Program-made: the position numbers and the translations under genes | The notes under the pieces: generated by a model | Database searches by the model: none | Told to the model about the DNA's origin: nothing | What the model saw: the letters and a program-made list of their open reading frames with translations, nothing else | Part shown: in pieces, positions 1 through 6,129 of the stretch | Numbering within the stretch: position 1 is the stretch's first letter | How the letters are laid out: every line of letters begins with the position of its first letter | From: Clostridiales bacterium DTU092 | GTDB lineage: Bacteria > Bacillota > Clostridia > Caldicoprobacterales > Caldicoprobacteraceae | DNA length: 8,283 nucleotides | Reading direction: 5' to 3' | NCBI GenBank assembly: GCA_001513505.1 | Contig: LFTM01000164.1 | Coordinates: 1-8,283 of the forward strand

Positions 1-2
1 AT

Positions 3-33
3 CAAAGGGTTTTCCTTTGTACTTAATTTTTTT
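3..33 (+). terminator. Possible terminator of the gene upstream of the window
   Basis: CAAAGG (3-8) pairs perfectly with CCTTTG (14-19) around a 5-base loop, and a run of seven T lies at 27-33. The T-run starts seven bases after the stem instead of directly behind it, and the stem is short, so this is a weak intrinsic terminator at best. Its position just before the alkD ribosome binding site suggests that it ends an upstream gene or attenuates transcription into alkD. Confidence 0.35.
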
Positions 34-40
34 GTCTGTG

Positions 41-49
41 AGAGGTGAG
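41..49 (+). promoter_or_regulatory. Ribosome binding site deciding the alkD start
   Basis: AGAGGTGAG is a strong Shine-Dalgarno sequence placed 4-5 bases before TTG 54. Because it covers the GTG at 45, that codon cannot plausibly be the start. Confidence 0.7.
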
Positions 50-53
50 TTGT

Positions 54-767
54 TTGAAGTATATAGAGAAAATAAAAAATGATCTGGCCCAATACATAGA
101 TCAGGAAAAAGCAGAATTTTTCCCTAAATTTTTCAATGCTTTTCCAGGTGGTTATGGAGAAGGGGACCGGTTCTTAGGTGTAAAAGTACCGGATCAGCGT
201 AAGGTTGCAAAGAAATATTATAAAGACATTTCGCTAGATGCAGTTGAAAAGCTTTTGAGGAAGCCTGTTCATGAATACCGTCTCACAGCATTGCTGATCC
301 TGGTTAATAAGTTTGAAAAGGCAAAAGCACATGAAGACAGGAAATCCATTGTGGACTTATATTTAAATAATCTGAGGTATGTGAACAATTGGGATTTGGT
401 GGATTCATCGGCCTACAAGATATTAGGTGCATATCTTTTGGATAAGGACAGAAGTATTCTGTACCGGCTTGCCAGCTCTGATCACCTCTGGAGTCAAAGG
501 GTTGCAATTATAGCAACACTGTATTTTATCCGTAAAAATCAATTTTCGGATACCCTGAATATCGCTAAAATCTTGTTAAACCACGAGCATGATCTGATTC
601 ATAAGGCGGTTGGATGGATGCTTAGGGAAGTAGGCAAGAGGGATTTTCAAACCGAGTTTGAATTTTTGAAAACGCACTACAAACAGATGCCTCGCACCAT
701 GCTTAGATATGCGATAGAGAAGTTTGAACCGGAGTTAAGGCAGCGATTCTTAAATGGTTTGGTCTGA
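54..767 (+). CDS. alkD: DNA alkylation repair protein, AlkD-like 3-methyladenine/7-methylguanine glycosylase
   Basis: Cytoplasmic HEAT-like-repeat DNA glycosylase (PF08713 family) that removes alkylated purines, especially N3- and N7-alkyl adducts, to start base excision repair. The family hallmarks are all visible, counted from the TTG start: FPGGYGEGDRFLGVKVP near residues 30-46, then NNWDLVD with Trp113 and Asp117, LWSQR with Arg149, and KAVGWMLREVGKRD with Trp188. The Trp/Asp/Arg/Trp set corresponds to the DNA-contacting and catalytic residues known for Bacillus cereus AlkD. Length, 237 residues, is normal for the family. Start choice: the longer frame opens with GTG at 45, but that codon lies inside the ribosome binding site GAGGTGA (42-48); TTG at 54 sits 5 bases behind it and is the better start. 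It ends at TGA 765-767. No operon partner is visible; the next gene is 250 bases away. The family assignment is firm; the precise lesion range is inferred. Confidence 0.93.
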   Translation: MKYIEKIKNDLAQYIDQEKAEFFPKFFNAFPGGYGEGDRFLGVKVPDQRKVAKKYYKDISLDAVEKLLRKPVHEYRLTALLILVNKFEKAKAHEDRKSIVDLYLNNLRYVNNWDLVDSSAYKILGAYLLDKDRSILYRLASSDHLWSQRVAIIATLYFIRKNQFSDTLNIAKILLNHEHDLIHKAVGWMLREVGKRDFQTEFEFLKTHYKQMPRTMLRYAIEKFEPELRQRFLNGLV

Positions 768-786
768 TAACAGTACTCAAAAAAGC

Positions 787-820
787 TTGTAATAAATACT
801 TATAAAATATAAAATAAGTA
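787..820 (+). promoter_or_regulatory. Candidate promoter overlapped by a 7-bp dyad, upstream of the MFS gene
   Basis: TTGTAA (787-792) and TAAAAT (810-815) are separated by 17 bases, a fair sigma-A promoter. A perfect inverted repeat, TACTTAT (797-803) and ATAAGTA (814-820) with a 10-base spacer, lies across the spacer and -10 box. A transcript from here would have a leader of nearly 200 bases before the MFS gene. The region is very AT-rich, so both elements may be chance; the combination is what makes it worth recording. Confidence 0.35.
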
Positions 821-843
821 CTATGTGAAGAACAATATAAGCC

Positions 844-868
844 AAAACCATATTGTAAACGGTTTTTT
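844..868 (+). promoter_or_regulatory. cre-like element within a weak stem-loop
   Basis: TGTAAACGGTTTTT (854-867) matches 12 of 14 positions of the CcpA catabolite-responsive consensus TGWAANCGNTNWCA; the two misses are the terminal CA. The same stretch can form a 6-bp stem, AAAACC (844-849) with GGTTTT (861-866), followed by further T, which could instead be a very weak terminator for alkD. Only one of these readings is likely to be right, and neither is strong. Confidence 0.25.
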
Positions 869-1017
869 GGAAGTTTAAAAAGCGGGCTGACTGTGGGAAA
901 ATTTGTGTAATTCTGTTTTCTATGTCCTGTCTGACTGGTGGGTTAGACCAGGATTCCGGGAAGTGAATTTTATTTATTAAGGAAGAAGGAATTGTAGTAA
1001 GAGAGGGATCATAAAGG

Positions 1018-2304
1018 ATGAAGAAATTATTGAAAAAACACCAGTTACTACGTACCCTAATTGAGCTGCGCGGGAATTCACGTGCTTGTGTTTATACTGA
1101 ACCTATGTGGGGACTTTCCATGAATCTTTGCCTGCCTTATGCAACTGTGTATATGCTTGCTTTGGGTTTAAACGATGTACAGGTAGGAATTGTCGCTTCA
1201 ATCTATATGTTTTCCCAGATGATATTTGCATTTCTGTCAGGTGCTATTACCGATAAATTGGGGCGCAGATTAAGTACAGCGATATTTGATTTTTTGGCCT
1301 GGAGCGTTCCTTGCCTGATATGGGCTTTTAGTCATGGTTTTTGGTTTTTTGTCGTCGCTGCAATGCTTAATGGTATGATGAAGATACCTCAGGTATCATG
1401 GAATTGTTTATTGATAGAGGATGCTCCAAAGGATAGAATTACTCATATATATTCATGGGTATTAATTGCCGGTAACCTATCCGCACTGTTTGCGCCGATA
1501 TCCTCAATTATGGTAGCAAAGTTAACACTTGTTCCCGCGATACGGATACTATATATTAATGCCTTTATTATAATGACTTTAAAGGCAATAATTTTGTATA
1601 AATTCTCAACGGAAACGGCTATAGGCAAAACCCGACGTGAGATATCCCGCAATATATCATGGGTTGAGATGCTGTCCGGGTATAAAAGTGCAATAAACAA
1701 GATAATAAATTCCCGAGGAACAATATTTGCTATAATAATCTGTGTTTTAGTAGAAATTGTGACTATGATTGGGACGACCTTCTGGCAAATAGTAGCTTCC
1801 CGCAGAATCGGTATCCCTGACTCATTATTGCCTGTTTTTCCAATGGCACGCAGTATGCTCACCATTATTCTTTTCTTCACGGTTATCTCCCGTATTAAAC
1901 AAACTAAACTGAAATGGCCATTGTACGGGGGTTTTTTAAGTTCAATAGCTGGTTATATATTGTTAATATCGATAACAAACACCGGTGTGTGGGGATATAT
2001 AATATTGTCGGTTTCTTTAATATTTGAGGCCTTAGGCGGTGCTGTACTGAGCACACTTAGAGAATCGCTGGTTGCCATTTATGCTGATCCTGAGGAACGG
2101 TCGGGGATTATGGCCTTGCTTCAGACGGTAGTAATGCTGATGAGCGTACCCTTTGGATATATAGGCGGGCTGCTAAGCGATATCTCAAGAATATTGCCTT
2201 TTGTTATGAGTATCGTATTGTTACTGTTGGGTATCATTGCAACTACTGTGTTTTATCATCAGCCTTCGATGCAAAGGAACTTAAAAACAAAGGAGAGCAT
2301 TTAA
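1018..2304 (+). CDS. Major facilitator superfamily (MFS) transporter
   Basis: Integral membrane secondary transporter of 428 residues, with about 12 predicted membrane spans in two halves separated by a charged central loop near residues 200-235 (ETAIGKTRREISRNISW onward). The clearest signature is the MFS motif A, GAITDKLGRR, at residues 75-84 in the cytoplasmic loop between TM2 and TM3. Length is usual for the superfamily. The N-terminal segment (RACVYTEPMWGLSMNL near residues 22-37) resembles MFS proteins frequent in Clostridia, which are often near sugar-metabolism genes, but nothing here fixes the substrate: drug, sugar or other solute remain possible. The ATG follows GAGAGGG (1001-1007) by 10 bases, with a second purine patch AAAGG directly before it. 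It is a single-gene unit converging on putP, with a shared hairpin terminator 60 bases after its stop. Confidence 0.88.
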   Translation: MKKLLKKHQLLRTLIELRGNSRACVYTEPMWGLSMNLCLPYATVYMLALGLNDVQVGIVASIYMFSQMIFAFLSGAITDKLGRRLSTAIFDFLAWSVPCLIWAFSHGFWFFVVAAMLNGMMKIPQVSWNCLLIEDAPKDRITHIYSWVLIAGNLSALFAPISSIMVAKLTLVPAIRILYINAFIIMTLKAIILYKFSTETAIGKTRREISRNISWVEMLSGYKSAINKIINSRGTIFAIIICVLVEIVTMIGTTFWQIVASRRIGIPDSLLPVFPMARSMLTIILFFTVISRIKQTKLKWPLYGGFLSSIAGYILLISITNTGVWGYIILSVSLIFEALGGAVLSTLRESLVAIYADPEERSGIMALLQTVVMLMSVPFGYIGGLLSDISRILPFVMSIVLLLLGIIATTVFYHQPSMQRNLKTKESI

Positions 2305-2360
2305 GCACGGAAGGCGATGTTTGGAAGTTTATATTGAAGAATTTTATATTAGACAACAAG

Positions 2361-2388
2361 AAAAAAGGCAGTCTGTTTAGACTGCCTT
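2361..2388 (-). terminator. Intrinsic terminator of putP, overlapping its stop codon; possibly bidirectional
   Basis: A perfect 10-bp stem, AAGGCAGTCT (2365-2374) and AGACTGCCTT (2379-2388), encloses a 4-base loop. Read on the minus strand, the hairpin is followed directly by a T-run (complement of A at 2361-2366), a classic rho-independent terminator. Its 5' arm encodes the last residues of PutP (KAV) and the TAA stop (2379-2377) runs into the loop. On the plus strand the hairpin is followed by TTGTAATTTTT, so it may also stop the convergent MFS transcript. Confidence 0.9.
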
Positions 2389-3939
2389 GTAATTTTTCAC
2401 TAATCTGAACTCCTTTTTCACTTCATCGGACGGCTCTTTGGACAGCAGTGATGCTATCACAATAGCAACACAGGAGAATAAAAACGCCGGAAGCAGTTCG
2501 TATATGCTGAATATGCCTCCCAGGGGATTAAGGAGTAATTTCCATATGAACACTGTCGCACCACCCGTAACCATACCTGCGATAGCACCTGCCCTGGTTG
2601 TTCTTTCCCAGAAGAGTGAAAATAACATGATTGGTCCGAAAGTGGCGCCAAATCCTGCCCATGCAAAGGATACCACTCTGAATATGATACTGTTTTCATC
2701 GAGCGCAATCAGTATTGCAACTAAGGATATGACAAGTAATGTAAGTCTTGTGACACGCAGTACAACCTTGTCATCAGCCTCTTTATTAAGAAGTCCCTGG
2801 TATATATTCTTGGATACCGAAGAGGCAGCGATCAGAAGGTATGAGTCAGCGGAACTGATGATTGCAGCCAGTATGCCTGCCAGCACAACCCCTGCCAATA
2901 GAGAAAAGAAGAAATCAGTTGACATCTTTATAAAAATGTTTTCTGACAAGCTGGGTGTCAGAAAGGCATCGGGATAGAGTATCCTGCCGGTTATGCCAAT
3001 TATCACAGCTGCTGCCAATGATATAATAACCCAAATGGTAGCGATTCTTCGTGAGAATTTTATATTTTCTGATTTGTTAATAGCCATAAATTTTACTAAT
3101 ACATGGGGCATACCAAAGTAACCCAGTCCCCATGAAAGAGTAGAAATGATGAATAGCCAATCTAAATTAATAGCCTCAAGGAATGCAGGAGTATTATTTT
3201 CGACTAGTTGGACACCATCGGCTGTTTTGGGCTGTGCAATAGAAAAGATGTCAAAAAAGCCGGGAATATCCTTTGCTTTATCAATCATGGAGGATAATCC
3301 TCCGGTTGCTGTTATCCCAAAGATAACCACAATGGTAAGTGCAAAAAACATAACTATACCTTGTAGAAAGTCGGAGGCGCTTTCTGCAAGAAATCCACCT
3401 ATAAAAGTATATGAAATCACAAATAAAGCACCTATAATCATTGTGTATATGTATTTAGTATTAAATATCATGCTAAACAGTTTGCCGACACCTACAAAAC
3501 AGCTGGCAGCGTAAATGATGAAGAAAACCAGTATAAAAATGGCTGCAATGGTCATTATGGCTTTTTTGTCTTCTTTAAATCTATTGCTCAAAAAATCAGG
3601 TATGGTAATGGCATCCCCTGCAACATGAGAATAAATACGCAACCTCTTTGCTACTAACAACCAGTTTAAATAAGTGCCTATACAAAGTCCAAGAGCTGTC
3701 CAGAAAGCTTCTCCCATGCCCGACCAATAGGCCACACCGGGCAGCCCCATGAGAAGCCATCCGCTCATATCGGAAGCTTCAGCGGCCATTGCCGTAACCC
3801 AGGGACCTAAGGATCTGCCACCGATTAAATAATGACTACTGCTTTGACTGGCTCGTTTTGCATAGTATAAGCCTATACCTACAACGGTTGCAATATAAAT
3901 ACTCATTGCAATAGTAATTTGAATCTTATCCATATTCAT
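2377..3939 (-). CDS. putP: Sodium/proline symporter PutP
   Basis: Sodium:solute symporter family (SSS) permease that couples inward Na+ flow to proline uptake, for nutrition or osmoprotection. The 520-residue protein (E. coli PutP is about 502) has roughly 13 membrane spans. Diagnostic motifs: YLIGGRSLGPWVTAMAAEAS near residues 38-57, then SDMSGWLLMGLPG near 56-68 with Asp57, equivalent to the essential Asp55 of E. coli PutP, and the ISSADSYLLIAASSVSKNIY block in the TM9 region, where the paired hydroxyl residues of the Na+ site are Ser-Ser. Start choice: the frame opens at GTG 3954, but that codon overlaps the ribosome binding site AAGGAGTGAT (3959-3950), so ATG 3939 is preferred; ATG 3933 is a less likely alternative. 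It is transcribed alone, with its own promoter, a palindromic operator candidate and a terminator. Proline is the likely substrate from close motif match; a related osmolyte cannot be excluded. Confidence 0.93.
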   Translation of the reverse strand: MNMDKIQITIAMSIYIATVVGIGLYYAKRASQSSSHYLIGGRSLGPWVTAMAAEASDMSGWLLMGLPGVAYWSGMGEAFWTALGLCIGTYLNWLLVAKRLRIYSHVAGDAITIPDFLSNRFKEDKKAIMTIAAIFILVFFIIYAASCFVGVGKLFSMIFNTKYIYTMIIGALFVISYTFIGGFLAESASDFLQGIVMFFALTIVVIFGITATGGLSSMIDKAKDIPGFFDIFSIAQPKTADGVQLVENNTPAFLEAINLDWLFIISTLSWGLGYFGMPHVLVKFMAINKSENIKFSRRIATIWVIISLAAAVIIGITGRILYPDAFLTPSLSENIFIKMSTDFFFSLLAGVVLAGILAAIISSADSYLLIAASSVSKNIYQGLLNKEADDKVVLRVTRLTLLVISLVAILIALDENSIIFRVVSFAWAGFGATFGPIMLFSLFWERTTRAGAIAGMVTGGATVFIWKLLLNPLGGIFSIYELLPAFLFSCVAIVIASLLSKEPSDEVKKEFRLVKNYKAV

Positions 3940-3949
3940 ATTAAAAAAT

Positions 3950-3959
3950 ATCACTCCTT
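3950..3959 (-). promoter_or_regulatory. putP ribosome binding site
   Basis: AAGGAGTGAT on the minus strand matches the anti-Shine-Dalgarno complement AAGGAGGTGAT except for one missing G. It covers the upstream GTG 3954-3952, ruling that codon out, and lies 10 bases before ATG 3939 counted from its end (14 from the GGAG core). Confidence 0.65.
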
Positions 3960-3995
3960 AATATTTATTAATGCATAAATATACGTAATGTCTAT

Positions 3996-4024
3996 ATTAT
4001 ATTTAATAATTTACTACTGTGCAA
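3996..4024 (-). promoter_or_regulatory. Sigma-A promoter of putP
   Basis: On the minus strand TTGCAC (4024-4019) is followed after exactly 17 bases by a perfect TATAAT (4001-3996). Transcription would begin near 3989, giving a leader of about 50 bases ahead of ATG 3939. This is the best-formed promoter in the window. Confidence 0.8.
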
Positions 4025-4033
4025 CAGTAAATT
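4008..4033. promoter_or_regulatory. Palindromic operator candidate over the putP -35 box
   Basis: TACTGT (4015-4020) and ACAGTA (4024-4029) form a perfect inverted repeat around GCA, and a second, slightly offset pair, AATTTACT (4008-4015) and AGTAAATT (4026-4033), extends the symmetry. The putP -35 hexamer lies inside it, the usual position for a repressor that blocks RNA polymerase. The regulator is not encoded in the window and its family cannot be told from the site. Confidence 0.6.
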
Positions 4034-4094
4034 AGATATTGTGGATTCGTATTAATCTCTCTGGAACACCCCTGATTTCAACCAGAAAAATAAA

Positions 4095-4123
4095 TGGTGC
4101 TTTTTCTCCGGCTATGGTATAAT
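4095..4123 (+). promoter_or_regulatory. Extended -10 promoter for the small membrane protein gene
   Basis: TGGTATAAT (4115-4123) is an extended -10 element with a perfect TATAAT (4118-4123). The -35 region 17 bases upstream (TGGTGC, 4095-4100) is poor, as is common when TGn is present. Transcription from about 4130 would give a leader of some 145 bases before ATG 4274, and shows that the upstream in-frame ATG at 4094 is not the start. Confidence 0.6.
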
Positions 4124-4156
4124 TTAAAAAAGCTAGATTCACTTCTTTGTTGTCGC

Positions 4157-4186
4157 TTATCACACAGGTTTCTCCGGCAGTATAAA
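4157..4186 (+). promoter_or_regulatory. Possible second promoter in the same leader
   Basis: TTATCA (4157-4162) and TATAAA (4181-4186) are 18 bases apart. The 10 bases TTTCTCCGGC occur just before this -10 (4169-4178) and also just before the first -10 (4103-4112), so the two sites look like a duplicated promoter segment. Weaker than the first. Confidence 0.3.
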
Positions 4187-4257
4187 CTGATTATAAGGAA
4201 AGAATTATATGCACGTTTTCATTACATGAACAAGATCATTAGGAATTGTAAATATTT

Positions 4258-4264
4258 GAGGAGG
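4258..4264 (+). promoter_or_regulatory. Ribosome binding site deciding the start at 4274
   Basis: GAGGAGG lies 9 bases before ATG 4274. No comparable site precedes the in-frame ATG codons further upstream. Confidence 0.75.
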
Positions 4265-4273
4265 CCGTTTGGA

Positions 4274-4822
4274 ATGATTGAAAAAGGTTTTAATCAATTA
4301 TACTGGGGATTTCTATTTACAATGCTGGATTTTAGAATACAAGGCTTTGATGTTTTACCGGATTTTGTAGGATATTTATTGTTCGCTTCAGGTTTTGGGA
4401 TTCTTGCTGCAAACAGTATGTATTTTAAAAAAGCATCAAAGCTTAATATTCCCATGATCATACTGTCTATTTTTACGATATATGAAAGACCAAAACAAGA
4501 GCCGGGTATTAATATTGATTTACTGGGTTCTATAGTAGGAATTGTATCACTGATACTGGGGTTGCTAATCATATACTATCTTTTTGCAGGAGTTAAAGAA
4601 ATGAGTGTAAACGTCCACCAGGATATTTATGAAGAAGCAGACATACGCTGGAGACAGTATTTAATGCTGCAGATCGCTGTTATGCTTGGGTTTGTAATAA
4701 TATTTATTCCATTTCTCAACTTTTTATATATTATCGGTTTACTTGCAGCATCAGTTGTTTTAATGTTTGTAATAATGGGTTTTATGAAGAGATGTGGAGA
4801 ACAGCTGGCTAATAATCCATAG
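4274..4822 (+). CDS. Small polytopic membrane protein of unknown function
   Basis: A 182-residue integral membrane protein that I cannot assign to a characterised function. Hydrophobic segments lie near residues 8-20, 30-48, 58-70, 83-105, 128-148 and 150-170, so five or six spans are likely. The charged loop NVHQDIYEEADIRWRQ (about 113-128) separates the last two from the rest. The N-terminal pattern FRIQGFDVLPDFVGYLLF (residues 20-37) is of a kind seen in uncharacterised Firmicutes membrane proteins, where D-x-LPD-x-x-GY recurs. Start choice: the reading frame is open from ATG 4094, but that start would precede the promoter -10, lacks a ribosome binding site and adds a basic, Cys/Arg/Tyr-rich stretch unlike the rest; ATG 4274 has GAGGAGG at good spacing. 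It is divergent from putP and 83 bases ahead of the oxidoreductase pair, with no clear terminator between, so read-through is possible. Confidence 0.8.
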   Translation: MIEKGFNQLYWGFLFTMLDFRIQGFDVLPDFVGYLLFASGFGILAANSMYFKKASKLNIPMIILSIFTIYERPKQEPGINIDLLGSIVGIVSLILGLLIIYYLFAGVKEMSVNVHQDIYEEADIRWRQYLMLQIAVMLGFVIIFIPFLNFLYIIGLLAASVVLMFVIMGFMKRCGEQLANNP

Positions 4823-4905
4823 GTTTAGGATATAAATAACTCGCATTTTTACGCAGATCCGCTCTTCGTTTTTTGAGAGTAAATAATTGTCGTGGAGGGA
4901 TAAGC

Positions 4906-6129
4906 ATGCAAGATGGCAATCTAATTTCTATTTTACTGGTGGGCATCGGGGGATATGGCAATCTGTACGTTGATGAGTTGCTGAAAAACATGAGCCGGGG
5001 CGATTTTATAATTGCAGGTGCGGTAGATCCGATACCGCAGAACTGTCGTAATTTTCAAAAGCTAAAAGAAATGAAGATCCCCATTTTTTCTTCCGTGGAA
5101 GAGTTCTATGCGAACTCAAAAGCTGATCTGGCCATTATATCGAGTCCAATTCATTTTCACTGCGAGCAAACCTGTATTGCTTTGGCTGAACAAAGCAACG
5201 TGTTGTGCGAAAAGCCTGTAAGCGCAACTATTCAAGAATCCCGGCGGATGATTGAAGCCCGGGATAATGCAGGAAAGATTGTGGCTGTAGGTTACCAGTG
5301 GTCGTACAGTGATGCCATACATGCCCTGAAAAAAGATATTCAATCCGGATTGTTTGGCAGAGCCAAAAGATTCAAAACCATTGTGCTCTGGCCTAGAAAT
5401 AAAAATTATTACAGCCGGGGCTGGGCGGGCAAGATACGGGATTCACAGGGAAAATGGATACTGGATAGCGTTGCCAGCAATGCTACGGCTCACTATCTGC
5501 ATAACATGTTTTATGTGCTGGGGAAAGAAACAGATGAGAGCGCCAAGCCTGCTTATTTGATGGCGGAACTGTATCGTGCCAATGAAATTGAGAATTTTGA
5601 TACTTCTGCCGTTAGAATCTATACTCAGAATGATGTGGAGCTGTTGTTTTATGCTACGCATGCCGTGATAGAGACCGTCGATCCTACTTTTTGTTTTGAA
5701 TTTGAAAAGGGAAAGGTTTTGTACGGTGATGGCGGTGATGATGATGAAAACATAGTAGCCGTGTGCAATGATGGAACCCGTAAGGTTTACGGAGATCCTT
5801 TCGAAAACAGTATGAACAAGCTGTGGATGACTATTGATGCCATCAAAGGTCTGCGGCCGGTGGTATGTGGGATTGAGGCTGCAAGTTCCCATACATTGTG
5901 CATCAACGGTATGCATCAGTCTGTTCCACAAATACCACATTTCCCGGAAAACCTGATCAGGTATGATGAAAACTCAGAAATAACCTGGGTGGAAGGATTA
6001 AGCGATGTAATAAAGACATGCTACCGGGAATGGAAACTGCCGCATGAGATTGGTGTTTCCTGGGCAAGGGCCGGCAGGAAAATGGATTTATATAATTACG
6101 AATTCTTTGATGGAGAGGGGATAGGATGA
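4906..6129 (+). CDS. Gfo/Idh/MocA family oxidoreductase (first of a coupled pair)
   Basis: A cytoplasmic NAD(P)-dependent dehydrogenase of 407 residues; the family acts on sugars, sugar acids, inositols and their derivatives. The N-terminal Rossmann fold shows ILLVGIGGYG with the dinucleotide-binding GIGGYG at residues 13-18. The family EKP motif is at CEKPVS (Lys103), the lysine that contributes to catalysis. The C-terminal alpha/beta domain carries ILDSVASNATAHYLHN near residues 185-200, whose His196 and His199 take the place of the usual GGxxxDxGxHxxD block; this is a variant form. The protein is longer than the family's typical 330-380 residues, mainly through its C-terminal part. ATG 4906 has GGAGG (4894-4898) at 7 bases; the upstream TTG at 4873 has no such site. 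Its last four bases overlap the next gene (ATGA), so the two are translated together. No substrate can be named. Confidence 0.88.
   Translation: MQDGNLISILLVGIGGYGNLYVDELLKNMSRGDFIIAGAVDPIPQNCRNFQKLKEMKIPIFSSVEEFYANSKADLAIISSPIHFHCEQTCIALAEQSNVLCEKPVSATIQESRRMIEARDNAGKIVAVGYQWSYSDAIHALKKDIQSGLFGRAKRFKTIVLWPRNKNYYSRGWAGKIRDSQGKWILDSVASNATAHYLHNMFYVLGKETDESAKPAYLMAELYRANEIENFDTSAVRIYTQNDVELLFYATHAVIETVDPTFCFEFEKGKVLYGDGGDDDENIVAVCNDGTRKVYGDPFENSMNKLWMTIDAIKGLRPVVCGIEAASSHTLCINGMHQSVPQIPHFPENLIRYDENSEITWVEGLSDVIKTCYREWKLPHEIGVSWARAGRKMDLYNYEFFDGEGIG

Larger units (their letters stand above)
768..1017. other. Intergenic region alkD to MFS transporter
   Basis: The 250-base spacer has no convincing ORF. 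Besides the candidate promoter/dyad and the cre-like stretch listed separately, it holds an imperfect direct repeat, CTGACTGTGGG (887-897) and CTGACTGGTGGG (931-942), and a small stem CTGGT/ACCAG (935-939 and 947-951). I could not match it to a known riboswitch class. No strong terminator follows alkD. Confidence 0.5.

Noticed and set aside
768..1017. Riboswitch in the MFS leader
   Set aside because: The small stems present do not match the conserved core of any class I know, so only generic regulatory elements are listed.
1443..1880. 145-codon minus-strand open frame inside the MFS gene
   Set aside because: Antisense shadow of a clear transporter gene; its composition mirrors complemented hydrophobic codons.
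2438..2977. 179-codon plus-strand open frame inside putP
   Set aside because: It lies entirely antisense to a well-supported symporter gene, has no ribosome binding site and shows no recognisable motif.
4094..4273. N-terminal extension of the small membrane protein from ATG 4094
   Set aside because: It has no ribosome binding site, starts upstream of the -10 element at 4118, and encodes a basic Cys/Arg/Tyr-rich stretch unlike the rest. ATG 4274 has GAGGAGG at 9 bases.
5443..5940. 165-codon minus-strand open frame inside the first oxidoreductase gene
   Set aside because: Antisense to a gene with clear family motifs and with no start signals of its own.
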